A DNA stretch of 64,000 nt, taken from Hysterangium stoloniferum. Taxonomy: Eukaryota; Basidiomycota; Agaricomycetes; Hysterangiales; Hysterangiaceae. A program made the position numbers and the translations under genes. The notes beneath the pieces are model-generated. The model was not told where the DNA came from and did no database searches. It worked only from the letters and a program-made list of their open reading frames with translations. Positions 1 to 9,737 of this stretch are shown here, piece by piece (the first letter of the stretch is position 1; the number at the start of each line of letters is the position of its first letter). The DNA lies in contig WHVD01000146.1 of the NCBI GenBank assembly GCA_015178975.1, forward strand, positions 62,001 through 126,000. Reading direction: 5' to 3'.

Positions 1-2
1 TG

Positions 3-644
3 TGGGCCGCAATGGGTACAAGACCAGATATTGCTTTCACAGTGTCTATCTTATCTCAATTTATGGAGAATCCGGGACGAGTACATTGGGAAGCAACAAA
101 GAGAGTACTGAAATATTTGAAGGGAACACGAGATTTCAAATTAACATTAGGAAGGAATAAGAGTGGAATAATGGGATATACAGATGTGGATTGGGGACAA
201 CAACCGGATCGACATTCAATGTCAGGTTACTGTTTTCTATTAAATGGTGGAGCATTCTCTTGGAGTTCAAACAAACAAAGACTCGTGACTTTATCTAGCA
301 CCGAGGCCGAATTTGTCGCAGCCACATATGCTATCAAAGAGGCATGCTGGATTCACAAATTCATGAACGAAGTCTTTCATCCATTCACAAAATCAATCAC
401 ACTCCATTGCGACAATCAAGCCACTATTATCATATTGAAGAATAACAGATTTCAAGGACGAACAAAGCACATCGATATACGATACAAATACGAAATTGTG
501 GAGAACGGCACAGTTACACTCGCATATTGTCCTACCGAAGATATAACAGCAGACATATTCACCAAAGCTTTACCTCGCCCAAAACTCATCTATTTTACAT
601 CAAAACTCGGTCTTATCAATACTCGACTTGAGGGGAAGTGTTAG
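3..644 (+). CDS. Ty1/Copia retrotransposon Pol, C-terminal RNase H part (5' truncated by window edge)
   Basis: The frame is open from the left edge to a TAG at 642-644. It shows the end of the Copia reverse transcriptase/connection region (RPDI, then an HW..KRVLKYLKGT block) followed by Copia RNase H. The RNase H hallmarks are LSSTEAEF, the DNQATI catalytic block, a TKHIDIRY block and the ADIFTKALPRPK tail typical of the Copia C-terminus. The polypurine tract AGGGGAAG directly precedes the LTR, and the stop codon lies 4-6 bases inside that LTR, as is common in Copia elements. No frameshift is visible in this part. Whether the whole element is intact cannot be judged because gag, protease, integrase and most of the RT lie outside the window. 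Confidence 0.93.
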   Translation, partial: WAAMGTRPDIAFTVSILSQFMENPGRVHWEATKRVLKYLKGTRDFKLTLGRNKSGIMGYTDVDWGQQPDRHSMSGYCFLLNGGAFSWSSNKQRLVTLSSTEAEFVAATYAIKEACWIHKFMNEVFHPFTKSITLHCDNQATIIILKNNRFQGRTKHIDIRYKYEIVENGTVTLAYCPTEDITADIFTKALPRPKLIYFTSKLGLINTRLEGKC

Positions 645-962
645 TAATCAAGTCTTCGCATAAACCGAAATCGGAATCAAACCTACAATGATGAGTATAT
701 GTGCATATATGCGCATATATTGAGGTGCCGTTAGGAGGGGAGGAACTCCTAATTGCGAATTTCTCCTTAATGATGCAATCGACTAGAAACTTCGAGTATC
801 TAAATTTCCCCTATTTACTCTCCTAATATCTCTCCTAAAATAATTAGAAATTAGATAAAAAGTCACGATATTTTGCCATATACCTCAGTGGAGTTTACTC
901 ATTCACTCACTGAGCTTCGTAAACAGACTCTACCCTTTTGAAATCTTGTCCACTACTTAACA
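639..962 (+). mobile_element. 3' LTR of the Copia element
   Basis: The sequence begins TGTTAG right after the polypurine tract AGGGGAAG and ends TTAACA, so it has the TG...CA ends and short inverted termini of an LTR, 324 bp long. The five bases after it are GGTTG; the matching target duplication would lie left of the window. Confidence 0.8.
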
Positions 963-1134
963 GGTTGATTGTTGTAAAATTCAATGTGATTCAACATGAC
1001 ATGAAGCATTGTAGTTAGCCCAAAGGGAACCACTTATTAAGGGTGTCATGCCACAGCCCATTTGGGAGGTACACCAGATATGGGAAACTGCAGGTTTTTC
1101 ACTGTTTGATACTTGGTGATGCACAGGAATATTT

Positions 1135-1275
1135 GTCACAATAGGTAACATTTGTCACAGTAGATGACAATTTGTCATAGTAGGTGACATTTGTCACAGT
1201 AGGTAACATTTGTCACAATAAGTGACTGTCATCACAACAAGTGACAATCACAAAATGTGACAACTTGTCACAAAC
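1135..1275. repeat. Degenerate tandem repeat of TTTGTCACA(A/G)TAGGTGAC-type units
   Basis: Six to seven imperfect copies of a roughly 20-bp unit built from TTTGTCACA and TAGGTGACA follow one another. TGTCAC and GTGACA are reverse complements, so the array can also form short hairpins. The same TGTCACAA word forms the termini of the 447-bp insertion at 17177-17623. Confidence 0.75.
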
Positions 1276-1342
1276 ATGAAGAGTCGCACAGTGATTCATA
1301 ATGCATGGAAACATTATGTCATCAATTATGTCATTATATATG

Positions 1343-3192
1343 TGTTAGGATACACACACAGGCCGGGTTTCCGGAGAAACCCGCAGGATATCCGGTAGGA
1401 CTTGGCTTCAGCTTATAGGCTGCGCCCTTGTCAGGAACCAGAAAACCCGCCAGCCTCCGGGCCCCCAGACCCCGTCCTACATGCTCCCGACCCTCTATAT
1501 TGTATAGTAACAACCGGAGTTCCCACGGGAGCCCGCATGTCAACTTGTTTATGCCTGACTCTCTGTACGCACCCCACCTGTCTGCACCTAACCCTCTGTG
1601 TCTCATACACCAGTCCTCGGACTCCACCGGACTCCGGACTCCACTCTATGTACACCCGACACTCTGTGTCTTATGTACCAGTCACCGGACTCCAACCGGA
1701 CTCCTGGAACCCCTCTAACAGAGCATAGAACCCCGCTCCTGTTATCTGTCTCTGCGTCTCACATACCAGTCATTGGAAAACCCACCGGACTCCACCAGAC
1801 CTCCTGCACATCAAGCCTGTCTATACCCGACACTATCCTGTGCACCAAGTCACCGGACTCCGACCGGACTTCCGGAACCCCTCTAACTGAGCCCCGCTCC
1901 AGTTATGGTTAAATGATCTGTCATAATTCGTTTCTCCGCTCCCGTTCCGTTCCGTCCCTAATTCCCAGTTTAGTATTTACTTGTTTCATTTTATGTTTAA
2001 TAGTTCTGCCTCTCATTAATACCGGATTTGGTATTATTACATTTCACAGTCTATATAAGTCCGCTATATTCATGTACTTAGAATCCAGTTTCAATCTCGA
2101 ACTAGTTTTCCCCCGAACAAGTTTGATCCTTGAACAGTCTCTAGTCCTCTTGTCTGTCTGCACACTCGATTCCCAGAACTCCCACGGGAACTCCGGAATC
2201 TATATCTTTCTGTATGCATTCTGTCAGCTCGAAATATGGACACCCGAATGAGTGTACGAGGGCGCAGCCTATAAGCTGAAGCCAAGTCCATCTCAGTTGT
2301 ATCACCAGACTTTCTGGGAATTATTCTGTTATCACCGTTCCTTGTACTAATAATCCCCGGAACTTTTCTGGGACCTATTACCTGGGGACTCCATGGGACT
2401 ATTCCCGGAAGCAAGTGTGTGTTCGGAATAGTTACCGGAAACCTCTGCAGGACTATCCGTGGAGCTTTGTTTGGGAACTTAACAGCCCTCGCTAGATCGT
2501 GTTGTCCAATTTCAAACGGACGGACGGGGATCCCGGGGAGTCCGGGCGGGGTTCGTGGGTTGTAGGTCGTAAGTCGGGGGTCGTGGGTCGTAAGTCGGAG
2601 GTCGTGGGTTGTGAGTCGAGATAGTTGAGAGAGATAGATGTGCCAGAGCCCGTGGGCTCCGACTAGTGAAAGCGATGTGAATCAAGTAAGGTTTTTAGAG
2701 TGGAAAATGTTATTAGATTACTGGGGGGAATCTAAGCTAATTTTCTGACTGGATTGTATGTACAACATCTGCCAGTTTATATAGACCATGGAGTGAATGA
2801 CATACCAAATCCAGTAATGGTGAAACAAAACTAACAAAACATGAAACGGGAATAGTAAACACCAAATTGGTGTTAGGAACAGAACGGAACGGAGCGGAGT
2901 CCTAAATCGTGACAGGTCATTTGACTAAAACAGGAACGGGGCTCAATTAGAGCAGTAACGGGATTCTAAGCGGGGACTGGTGACTGATGCGTGGGATGAA
3001 GACGGACATAGACAGAGACAGAGTCTGGGGGAAGTCCGGTGACTGATATGTGTCTTAATGAGGTCGAACGTAACTAGTCTTGACATAACGGAGTCCGGGC
3101 AGGAAATCCTATAAACAGACAATTGGTGCTTGTAGCGTGTGGGGGCGTACAGGTTAGTGCCCAGAGTCTGGCGGGATTGTCCAGTCATAACA
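1343..3192 (-). mobile_element. Solo Gypsy-type LTR, interrupted by a second LTR
   Basis: On the minus strand the LTR starts TGTTATGACTGG (plus-strand end at 3192) and ends CCTAACA (plus-strand start at 1343). It is flanked by a perfect 5-bp target duplication, ATATG at 1338-1342 and 3193-3197. Without the insert at 1429-2489 it is about 790 bp and matches the solo LTRs at 19189-20028 and 21060-21893 along its length. There is no internal gag-pol sequence, so it is a solo LTR left by recombination. Confidence 0.9.
1429..2484 (+). mobile_element. Solo Gypsy-type LTR nested in another LTR
   Basis: It starts TGTCAGGAACCAG and ends GGAACTTAACA, with a perfect 5-bp target duplication GCCCT at 1424-1428 and 2485-2489. 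Removing it restores the outer LTR sequence across the junction (GCTGCGCCCTCGCTAG). A TATATAAG box lies near 2051 in plus orientation, and the GCAGCCTATAAGCTGAAGCC motif shared by LTRs in this window lies near 2264. At 1056 bp it is longer than its relatives. Several short ORFs in it have no family features. Confidence 0.9.
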
Positions 3193-3391
3193 ATATGCTA
3201 CAATAGAGAATGGTGGAAATATCTAAAACATTCCAGGTAAAATAGCTAAAATAGGATAGATATAAAGTTCAATATGTCTCTAAATGTCTCAGATCTTAGT
3301 GTATATAAGGAGTTCTGCTCCAGCCATGAAATATAACTCATATTATCAACCCATTTACACCACATCTGTGTGTCACTGCAGCAAGCAGTTT

Positions 3392-3665
3392 ATTGCCACC
3401 TCTAGTTGAGCTTCTGATCAATCAGGATTCCCTGTCACCTCTAGTTGAGCTTCTGACAATAGTCCTACTGCCTGGTCACCTCTAGTAGCTTCTGACCAAT
3501 CAGGATTCCCTGCCACCTCTAGTTGAGCTTCTGGTATTAATCTTATAACCTTGTCACCTCTAGTTGAGCTTCTGACAAGTAATCTTGTTCCCCTTTGCCA
3601 CCTCTTAATTGAGTAGCTGGCTTTCCTTTATTACTTATCCACCTCTAGTTGAGTTGTTGGTTATC
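3392..3665. repeat. Minisatellite with CACCTCTAGTTGAGCTTCTG core
   Basis: About seven copies of the core CACCTCTAGTTGAGCTTCTG are separated by variable 20-25-bp spacers, giving a period near 40-50 bp. One spacer type, ATCAATCAGGATTCCCTG, recurs in alternate units. A TATAAGG box lies about 90 bp upstream (near 3303), so the array could be in the transcribed leader of a repeat element, but no coding sequence follows. Confidence 0.8.
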
Positions 3666-5013
3666 AATAAACAATCTTGGTCATCATTGTTGAAATTACA
3701 TAGATATATAATTCTAGTTTCTCCCAGTTTTAGGCATAAATAAATACTGAGAATATCCTTGCAGAATCTTTGAGACTACATTAAGATCCTGATAAGTTAG
3801 TATCACAGTAGATCTGGTAGGTTAGTGTAAATAAAGCATATATTAACCCAATAGTGTTTTATTCTATAACTAATCTTTTGACCTGTTTATAAATATTTTC
3901 ACTGTTTGGTAAATAGTACAAAATATATATAAACTAGCTAGAATTGAAGTTGAATCTAGTTTTGGAATCACTGAATTGTTATTCATATTTTAGTAATTGT
4001 TTTCACAGAAAAAGAACAGCCTGCAAAAGCAGCTCTCAAAACCTTCTTTGTGAAGTAGGGTGCATATATTCAAGTAAACTCTTGACTTCAGGGGTTCTAA
4101 GTCTATTCAGACTGCCACTGATTAATATCAAATACTTAAATTATTTTACCTTGCAGTGAATTGAGTATTTGCACATTTTGATAGAGCATTGGACTCCTTT
4201 TTCAGAAGATATTATTAAAATAAGACTAATAAATCACACAGACCATCTTCCATTAGGGTCCCTAATTATGTATATGTACCATACAACATCAGTAGAAGAC
4301 ATGAGGAATTTTATGCAGGTTCCAGTCTGCTTTATCCCAAACAGATCCACAACCTCTTGCCCCAACACCATTCAATACCATACCCCCATGTTTCACCATA
4401 TCATCCAGTACCACCCCATCTTTCAGAAAACCGCCGCAAAGGAATGGCAGCGAAGGAACTGCAGTGAAGGACCCACAGTGAAGGAACTGAACACAGATGG
4501 TGCAATCCTGGGAGAAGAAATGATATGAAAGAATACATTTAGATTATCACGCTAGTCCTTTTGAATGGTTCTTGTTCTCATGAGATTGCAAATTTTGATA
4601 ATTATTCTCGACATTTTATGATTTTATGACAAGGTTCTGCAAATACAGGGCTACCCATAACCTCAATCAGTAACCAACACTTTGCAACAAACATAGCAAT
4701 AATATATCTCCCCAAGCCGCCCCAAATCCATAATCCACTTTGTGTCCTTGCAATGCTCATCCCAACTGTCCGTCATGTGTGCTGATCCCAGACTTTCCAA
4801 ATTGCATCGGCGCCGGCACTAACGATGGTGGAAACAAAGGATGAAAGGATATGTAGTACATGCGTCTCTGGCCGGTAAGGATGTGGTTATGTTGCACACA
4901 AGGTGGCCGGTTGAGGTTCACGCATTTCGATGTGCACCGGAGATCTGATATGTTTGATATGTCCTTCCACATTGCGAAGGGTGTATGTTCAGCTCACCTG
5001 TCTGATGAACTTG
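3666..5013. other. No supported gene; AT-rich spacer with possible decayed fragment
   Basis: AT-rich sequence with scattered short ORFs but no recognisable domain. On the minus strand near 4780-4890 a short stretch resembles a WD40 blade (a SFHP-like segment, then IVSAG.D and a KVWDQ segment in another frame). Frames and stops break it up, so it may be gene debris. I would not assign a function. Confidence 0.35.
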
Positions 5014-5325
5014 CGATACAACAGCCGTTGGTGGATTAGATGGTTTGAAAGGCTAGAGGAAGTTTGAGGCCTAGCGCGAAGGAAAGTATGTGTTTCAGCA
5101 CTGAACAGAACGAGATGTCACAAAGGGCATTACCTGGTTGAAGTTGGGGCCAGCGGTAAAGATGTACGACTTGTGACGCGATAGCCGTTTGTGGGTAGGA
5201 TGGTTTGAAAGGCTAGAGGAAGTTTGGGGCCTAGTGGGAAGGTAAGGGTGTGTTTCAGCACTGGACAGAATGAAATATGACACAGGACACTACCTGTTTG
5301 AAGTTGGGGCCAATGTACGAGATCC
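5014..5325. repeat. Imperfect tandem duplication of a ~150-bp segment
   Basis: 5014-5163 and 5179-5325 are two diverged copies of the same sequence. Shared blocks include TGGTTTGAAAGGCTAGAGGA, GTGTTTCAGCACTG and TTGAAGTTGGGGCCA. Each copy contains, on the minus strand, a GTAATG/GTAGTG-like splice donor after a GPNFNQ- or PNFKQ-like reading, so this may be a duplicated exon of a dead gene. No protein family was recognised. Confidence 0.7.
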
Positions 5326-6458
5326 TCAACGGAGAAGGAGAACGGCCTCGATAACAGCGCTGTTGTTAAAGGGGATACGTCGCTTGTCGACCTTCCTGTA
5401 GCACGTTTGTAAACCAATGTTGCCCATTTTCGTCAACTCAGCACTGGACAAGTGCTATTAGTCGATATCTGAAGCGTGCATTATGCGTTATGCCAACTAA
5501 GGCCATACGTCGCGTAAATATTGGCGCTCTCATTTTGCAGGAGAGTCTGGGGGACATATGTCCGGCAGCTCTTCCGAAGTGATCACATCGCTTGTGAATC
5601 CAGATCTGACCGCCGACATGCCGAGTCGATCGACTGAACACTAGTCCAATACGGAAATGCCCGGAGACATGAAGTATTCCATGCATTTGCGAGGATTTGA
5701 TTTAAAAGTGACAGAATATATATAAGGGCAGGAGTTGCCCGAGACTCAGTCGGTGCCTAAGATGGGCGGAAACTGAGGTAAGCTGGAGGTATAAATAGAG
5801 AGTATTTAATATATATTAGCTAAACTGAATTGGTTCCTGATATTCATTCTAATACCATGTGCGGATGTATACTCGCATAACATTATTAAGTGAAGCGAAA
5901 ATAACTCCACTGAGGTCAAAGGAACATGTGAAATGACCAGAGTCCGTCGGAAACGTTCCTGAGTTTGTGGAGATTTGTGGAGGTTGTGTAAGGATCTCCG
6001 CAAGGGCCAAAATCCTCGGGAGTTTGTGACATTTTGTCAGAACGCGCTCAAGAAATTGTTATATCTTCCATGGATTTTAGAGCATATTCCGATTCAGCCT
6101 CAGCAGTGTGTTTATTGGATGCATGAACGATTTGAAGTCGATTAAGGATCCGAATTGTAATTGGCAGGTTTTGTACCTCGTACAGCGGAAGAAGCTCGGA
6201 ACCAGATCTTTTGTACCCGTTGTATGTAAATTTAATCACGATTCGAATCTCCAAGTAAGCTGATGTCGTTACTAAGGATCTGAAAGGGTTTAGGTTATTA
6301 ATCACTGTCAGATCTAGGGCTGTTTCCGGTGGATGGAAGTTTATGTTCACCAGTGGCCATTGGTTCGTCAACCGGCTCTAAGGGTTGTACGTATCTTATC
6401 TGGTCCCTTAAGTAATAAGGCGGGGTTGTGTTCACAAACGCTGTAATCGTCCCCCAGG
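5326..6458. other. Intergenic region upstream of P450-1
   Basis: No coding sequence is supported. A TATATATAAGG box lies near 5710. Positions 6135-6170 repeat a GATTAAGGATCC...ATTGGCAGGTTT sequence also found at 33490-33530, and 6058-6090 (TCCATGGATTTTAGAGCATATTC) recurs near 12716 and 34358. The spacer is therefore made at least partly of dispersed repeats. Confidence 0.5.
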
Positions 6459-8601
6459 ATGAGTTACATTACGAACATATTAGGTCTGGATATACGTCAC
6501 TTGAGCCTCATTCTGCTCCTGGCTTTGGTCGTCCGCCTGGCTGTATGGAGAAAAAAGCCGATTCCAAAAGGTAATGTCGATTTGTGGAAGGGTATGTCTT
6601 ATCCGCCAACGCCTATAATGTATAGGATTGCGTTTGCCACCTGGACCTCCAGCGAACTCGGTGTTTGGACATGTCGCAAATATGCCGACTGAACAGGAAT
6701 GGACAACATTCTCAGACTGGGCGAAGACCTATGGTATGTTGGTGTGCTACAAAGAGCTGGGTTTTGCTCGTCATGCTGCACAGGTAGCCTGTGTTACGTC
6801 AATGTTCTGGGTTATAACATGATTTTCGTCAACTCTCCTGAAGTTGCATACGACCTATTTGAGAAAGCCTCCTCAATATACTCCGACAGATGCAAATTCC
6901 CCATGGTTGTCGATTTGTAATTTAACCCCTGATTTGTTTTTATGATGTTCTCGGCATTCTGAAACGACTTCACAGGATAGGGTTTGATTGGCATTTTGCT
7001 TTTATGCCTTATGGAAATTGGTGGCGGCGCCATCGCAGAATCTTTCACCACAAATTTCATCCCGCCGCTGCAGCCGAATATCACCCCATTCAACACAGAC
7101 AAACACGGTGGGTAAATTAAAAGGATTGAACTCAAGATATCGATATTCACATCACTTCTTCTAGGGAGATGCTTCGGCGGCTTTATGAAACTCCCAAGGA
7201 GTTCACAGAGCATTTCCGTCATACAGCCGGGGCAATTATAATGGAAGTGGGTACATAATATGCGTGTCTCCCGGTGGACTTACTGTTCTCTTCAGATCAT
7301 TTACGGGATAAAAGTAGCACCGAAGAACGATTATTATATAGCAACGGCAGAATCGGGCATGTCCGGGATGACCATTGCCGGCAACTTTGGAGCTTTCTTG
7401 GTTGATTTTTTGCCAGTCTGTGAGTCGCACTATGATTCATCGATCTTGACTAATATTTACTACAGTAAAATATGTTCCTTCGTGGTTCCCTGGCGCAAGC
7501 TTTAAGAGAAAGGCTGCTGTTTGGCGGAAAGCGACCACCGCTATGTCTGTAGTGCCATTTCAAGCAGTGAAGAATGCAATGGTGAGGAATCATCTAGTAA
7601 CACTATAAATGTTACAATTAAATTTTCAGGCAAATGGAAATGCTCTGCCGTCATTCACTTCATCGTTATTGGAGGAACTGTCTCGTATGCCTGAAAAACC
7701 CGCTAATGAGGAGGATGTTATACGGGGTGCAGGGTCGTCTGCATATGCCGCAGGATCAGACACCGTGATATTCCATTTTTTGTCATCATTATATGATATG
7801 TTTTATTCACCCCTTGTACTTCTGACAGCTTGTGTCTGTTCTGCATACTTTCATACTCGCCATGGCATGCTATCCCGAGGTACAACGTAAGGCACAGGAG
7901 GAACTAGATAGGGTTATTGGAGCGCATCGTCTGCCAGAGTTTGGAGACCGTGAAAATTTACCATACATCGGGTTAATTGTCAAAGAGGTCTATCGTTGGC
8001 AGCCGGTTGTACCAATGGTTCCGCACGTTGTTACACGAGATGATTCGTATGGCGGGTTTTTTATACCCAAAGGCTCTATAATGCTAGGAAATATCTGGTG
8101 AGCAACCAAATGCGCTCTTCGTGTCTTTGGCTAATATTTCCCAGGCACATCTTTCATGACGAAAACAATTATGGGCCAGACACTCATAAGTTTATCCCTG
8201 AACGTTTCCTGCAGCCGGGTATGAAGGACCCCACTGCGACATTCGGGTTCGGCAGACGGTGAGTTAGTACTTGAGCCGACTGCAACCATCGACAACTGTC
8301 CATTTAGAATCTGTCCAGGAAGATACATGGCCGATAATTCAATCTTTATCGCTATTGCTTCGATCCTGAAGGCATTCAATATTACCCCAGCAGAAGACAC
8401 TAATGGAAACCCAATCCCTATTAAGGAGGCGTTCACATCAGGCTTCATGACGTATGCCCAACAGACTTATCACTCTGGAGTATATCCCTAATAAAATCTA
8501 CGTTTTACCTTTATTACAGGCACCCTGAGACCTTCCAATGTCAAATTACGGCACGTTCAGAAATCATGGAACGTCTTATATATGCAAAGGTGGAAGATTG
8601 A
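6459..8601 (+). CDS. Cytochrome P450 monooxygenase (copy 1), multi-intron
   Basis: This is a class II-type microsomal P450, which would oxidise a small hydrophobic substrate at the ER with electrons from P450 reductase. The ATG at 6459 opens an N-terminal membrane anchor (about residues 12-30) followed by a basic stop-transfer and a proline-rich hinge (LRLPPGPP). Joining exons across about 11 short introns gives, in order, WRRHRR (C-helix), AAGSDT (I-helix oxygen-activation motif), KEVYRW (ExxR), FIPERF (PERF) and the heme loop FGFGRR plus ICPGR split by an intron at 8259-8307; the Cys is the thiolate ligand. Example exons are 6459-6570, 6626-6733 and 6784-6916. The stop is TGA at 8599. All key motifs are present and no in-frame stop is needed, so it looks intact. 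It is the tandem paralog of the gene at 9738. Substrate unknown. Confidence 0.9.
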
Positions 8602-8883
8602 GTGCCATGCAGTTGCCCGCGGATTACTAGAGCTAAATACAATTTTATGTCTGTATGTACTTTCTTGGAAGAATCTGTCTACTTGTGGTACTCTCGTGGA
8701 CATCGATCATTGGAAAGTAATTTGGAAAATTGAAACCTATCCCTTCTCACACAAGTGTAATATGTATTTTGGTGATAGCAACGTTTCTCATTATTAAGGG
8801 CATTGTCTGTATATTGAAAGTGATCACAAGCATGTTAACAGCTTGAATCTCAAAGTATTTTCTGTGTGGTTTCTATTAGGATA
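8602..8883. other. 3' flank of P450-1, nothing recognised
   Basis: Short AT-rich sequence after the P450 stop. It holds one ORF without domain features. Confidence 0.4.
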
Positions 8884-9180
8884 AACTGCAAGCCGGGGAA
8901 CCACAGTATGAGACTCTCTATCTAGGTACTAAGTAACTTAGATAGAGCGGTGTAGAATATAAACCGGTGATATAGCTGGGCTTCCAGTTGAGGTTTCTAC
9001 CCCTCAACTGGACTAACTATATACTGTACTAAGTGGTCTGTGCACTGGTCTGTAGGACTATCTGCTCAGGAACTATCTAATAATAACTATCACATGATGT
9101 GAACCAGTTGAATCTATACAGACACAAAACGAGATATGAGGTCATAGCTAATTGTATATACTCATATTAGTTTCCTGCCA
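8884..9180. repeat. Dispersed repeat Y, copy 1
   Basis: It aligns over about 290 bp with 33718-34010. Shared landmarks are CTGCAAGCC, GACTCTCTA, GAGCGGTGTAGAAT, GGCTTCCAG.TGAGG, ATATACT, GGTCTGTGCAC and TATGAGGTCAT. It contains two hairpins: TTCCAGTTGAGG pairing with CCTCAACTGGA near 8981-9015, and TATCTAGGTAC pairing with GTAACTTAGATA near 8921-8946. No ORF is present. Confidence 0.75.
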
Positions 9181-9737
9181 GGCTGAATCCGGGGTCCTCA
9201 GGAGAATGTGATCACAAGACCATTCTGCATGACAGGGCGGCGAATATGAGCCCGCAGCAGTGTGTTGTTTTAAGAGAGCTTTCTCGCTGTGATTGGTAAT
9301 CGTAGGAGCTCATGCATCGCCATCCGATAATTTCAATTTCAGCGTACCAACAATAGCTAATGCACGGATAACGTGTATTGGAGCTCCAAGTCCGAGCGTC
9401 CATTCAATTGCCCGACCGCGGTCTCTCAAATTCCGAGAGGTGTGGAAATGAGGCACTTGGTTGGCCCTGGCCTTGGACAGGTGAACATTCTGGGAAATAT
9501 TGTCTCCAAGTGTAGCTCCCGAGAAGCGGCAGAATGAAGACAAACATGTCGAACCCTTTCCCCACTTTAGTAGTAAATAGCTACATAACCGTACGTCTTC
9601 TATGGGGTTAACTCACTGCCATTAGCCATGTTCCTTTGAGGATCATTGATTCCTGCGGTTGGAAAGCGTCTGTTCGCTCGGGATCATAAGTAGCGCAACG
9701 GCCAAATGCCTTCACACACGCTTTAGTTCCCTGTAGC
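9181..9737. other. Spacer upstream of P450-2
   Basis: No gene is supported. ORFs on the minus strand at 9212-9543 have no recognisable domain. This spacer should hold the promoter of the downstream P450, but no clear TATA box was identified. Confidence 0.4.

Noticed and set aside
1402-1912. Overlapping Pro/Ser/Thr-rich ORFs on both strands
   Set aside because: They lie wholly inside a solo LTR (1429-2484) and reflect its C/T-rich composition; no domain or splice support.
3392-3665. Possible CRISPR-like array (repeats with variable spacers)
   Set aside because: The genome is eukaryotic, the spacers are partly repeated and of uneven length, and no cas genes exist; it is a minisatellite.
4169-4528. 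119-codon plus-strand ORF
   Set aside because: AT-rich, no domain, partly built on a short GAAGGAAC(T/C)-type repetition near 4450; more likely repeat debris.
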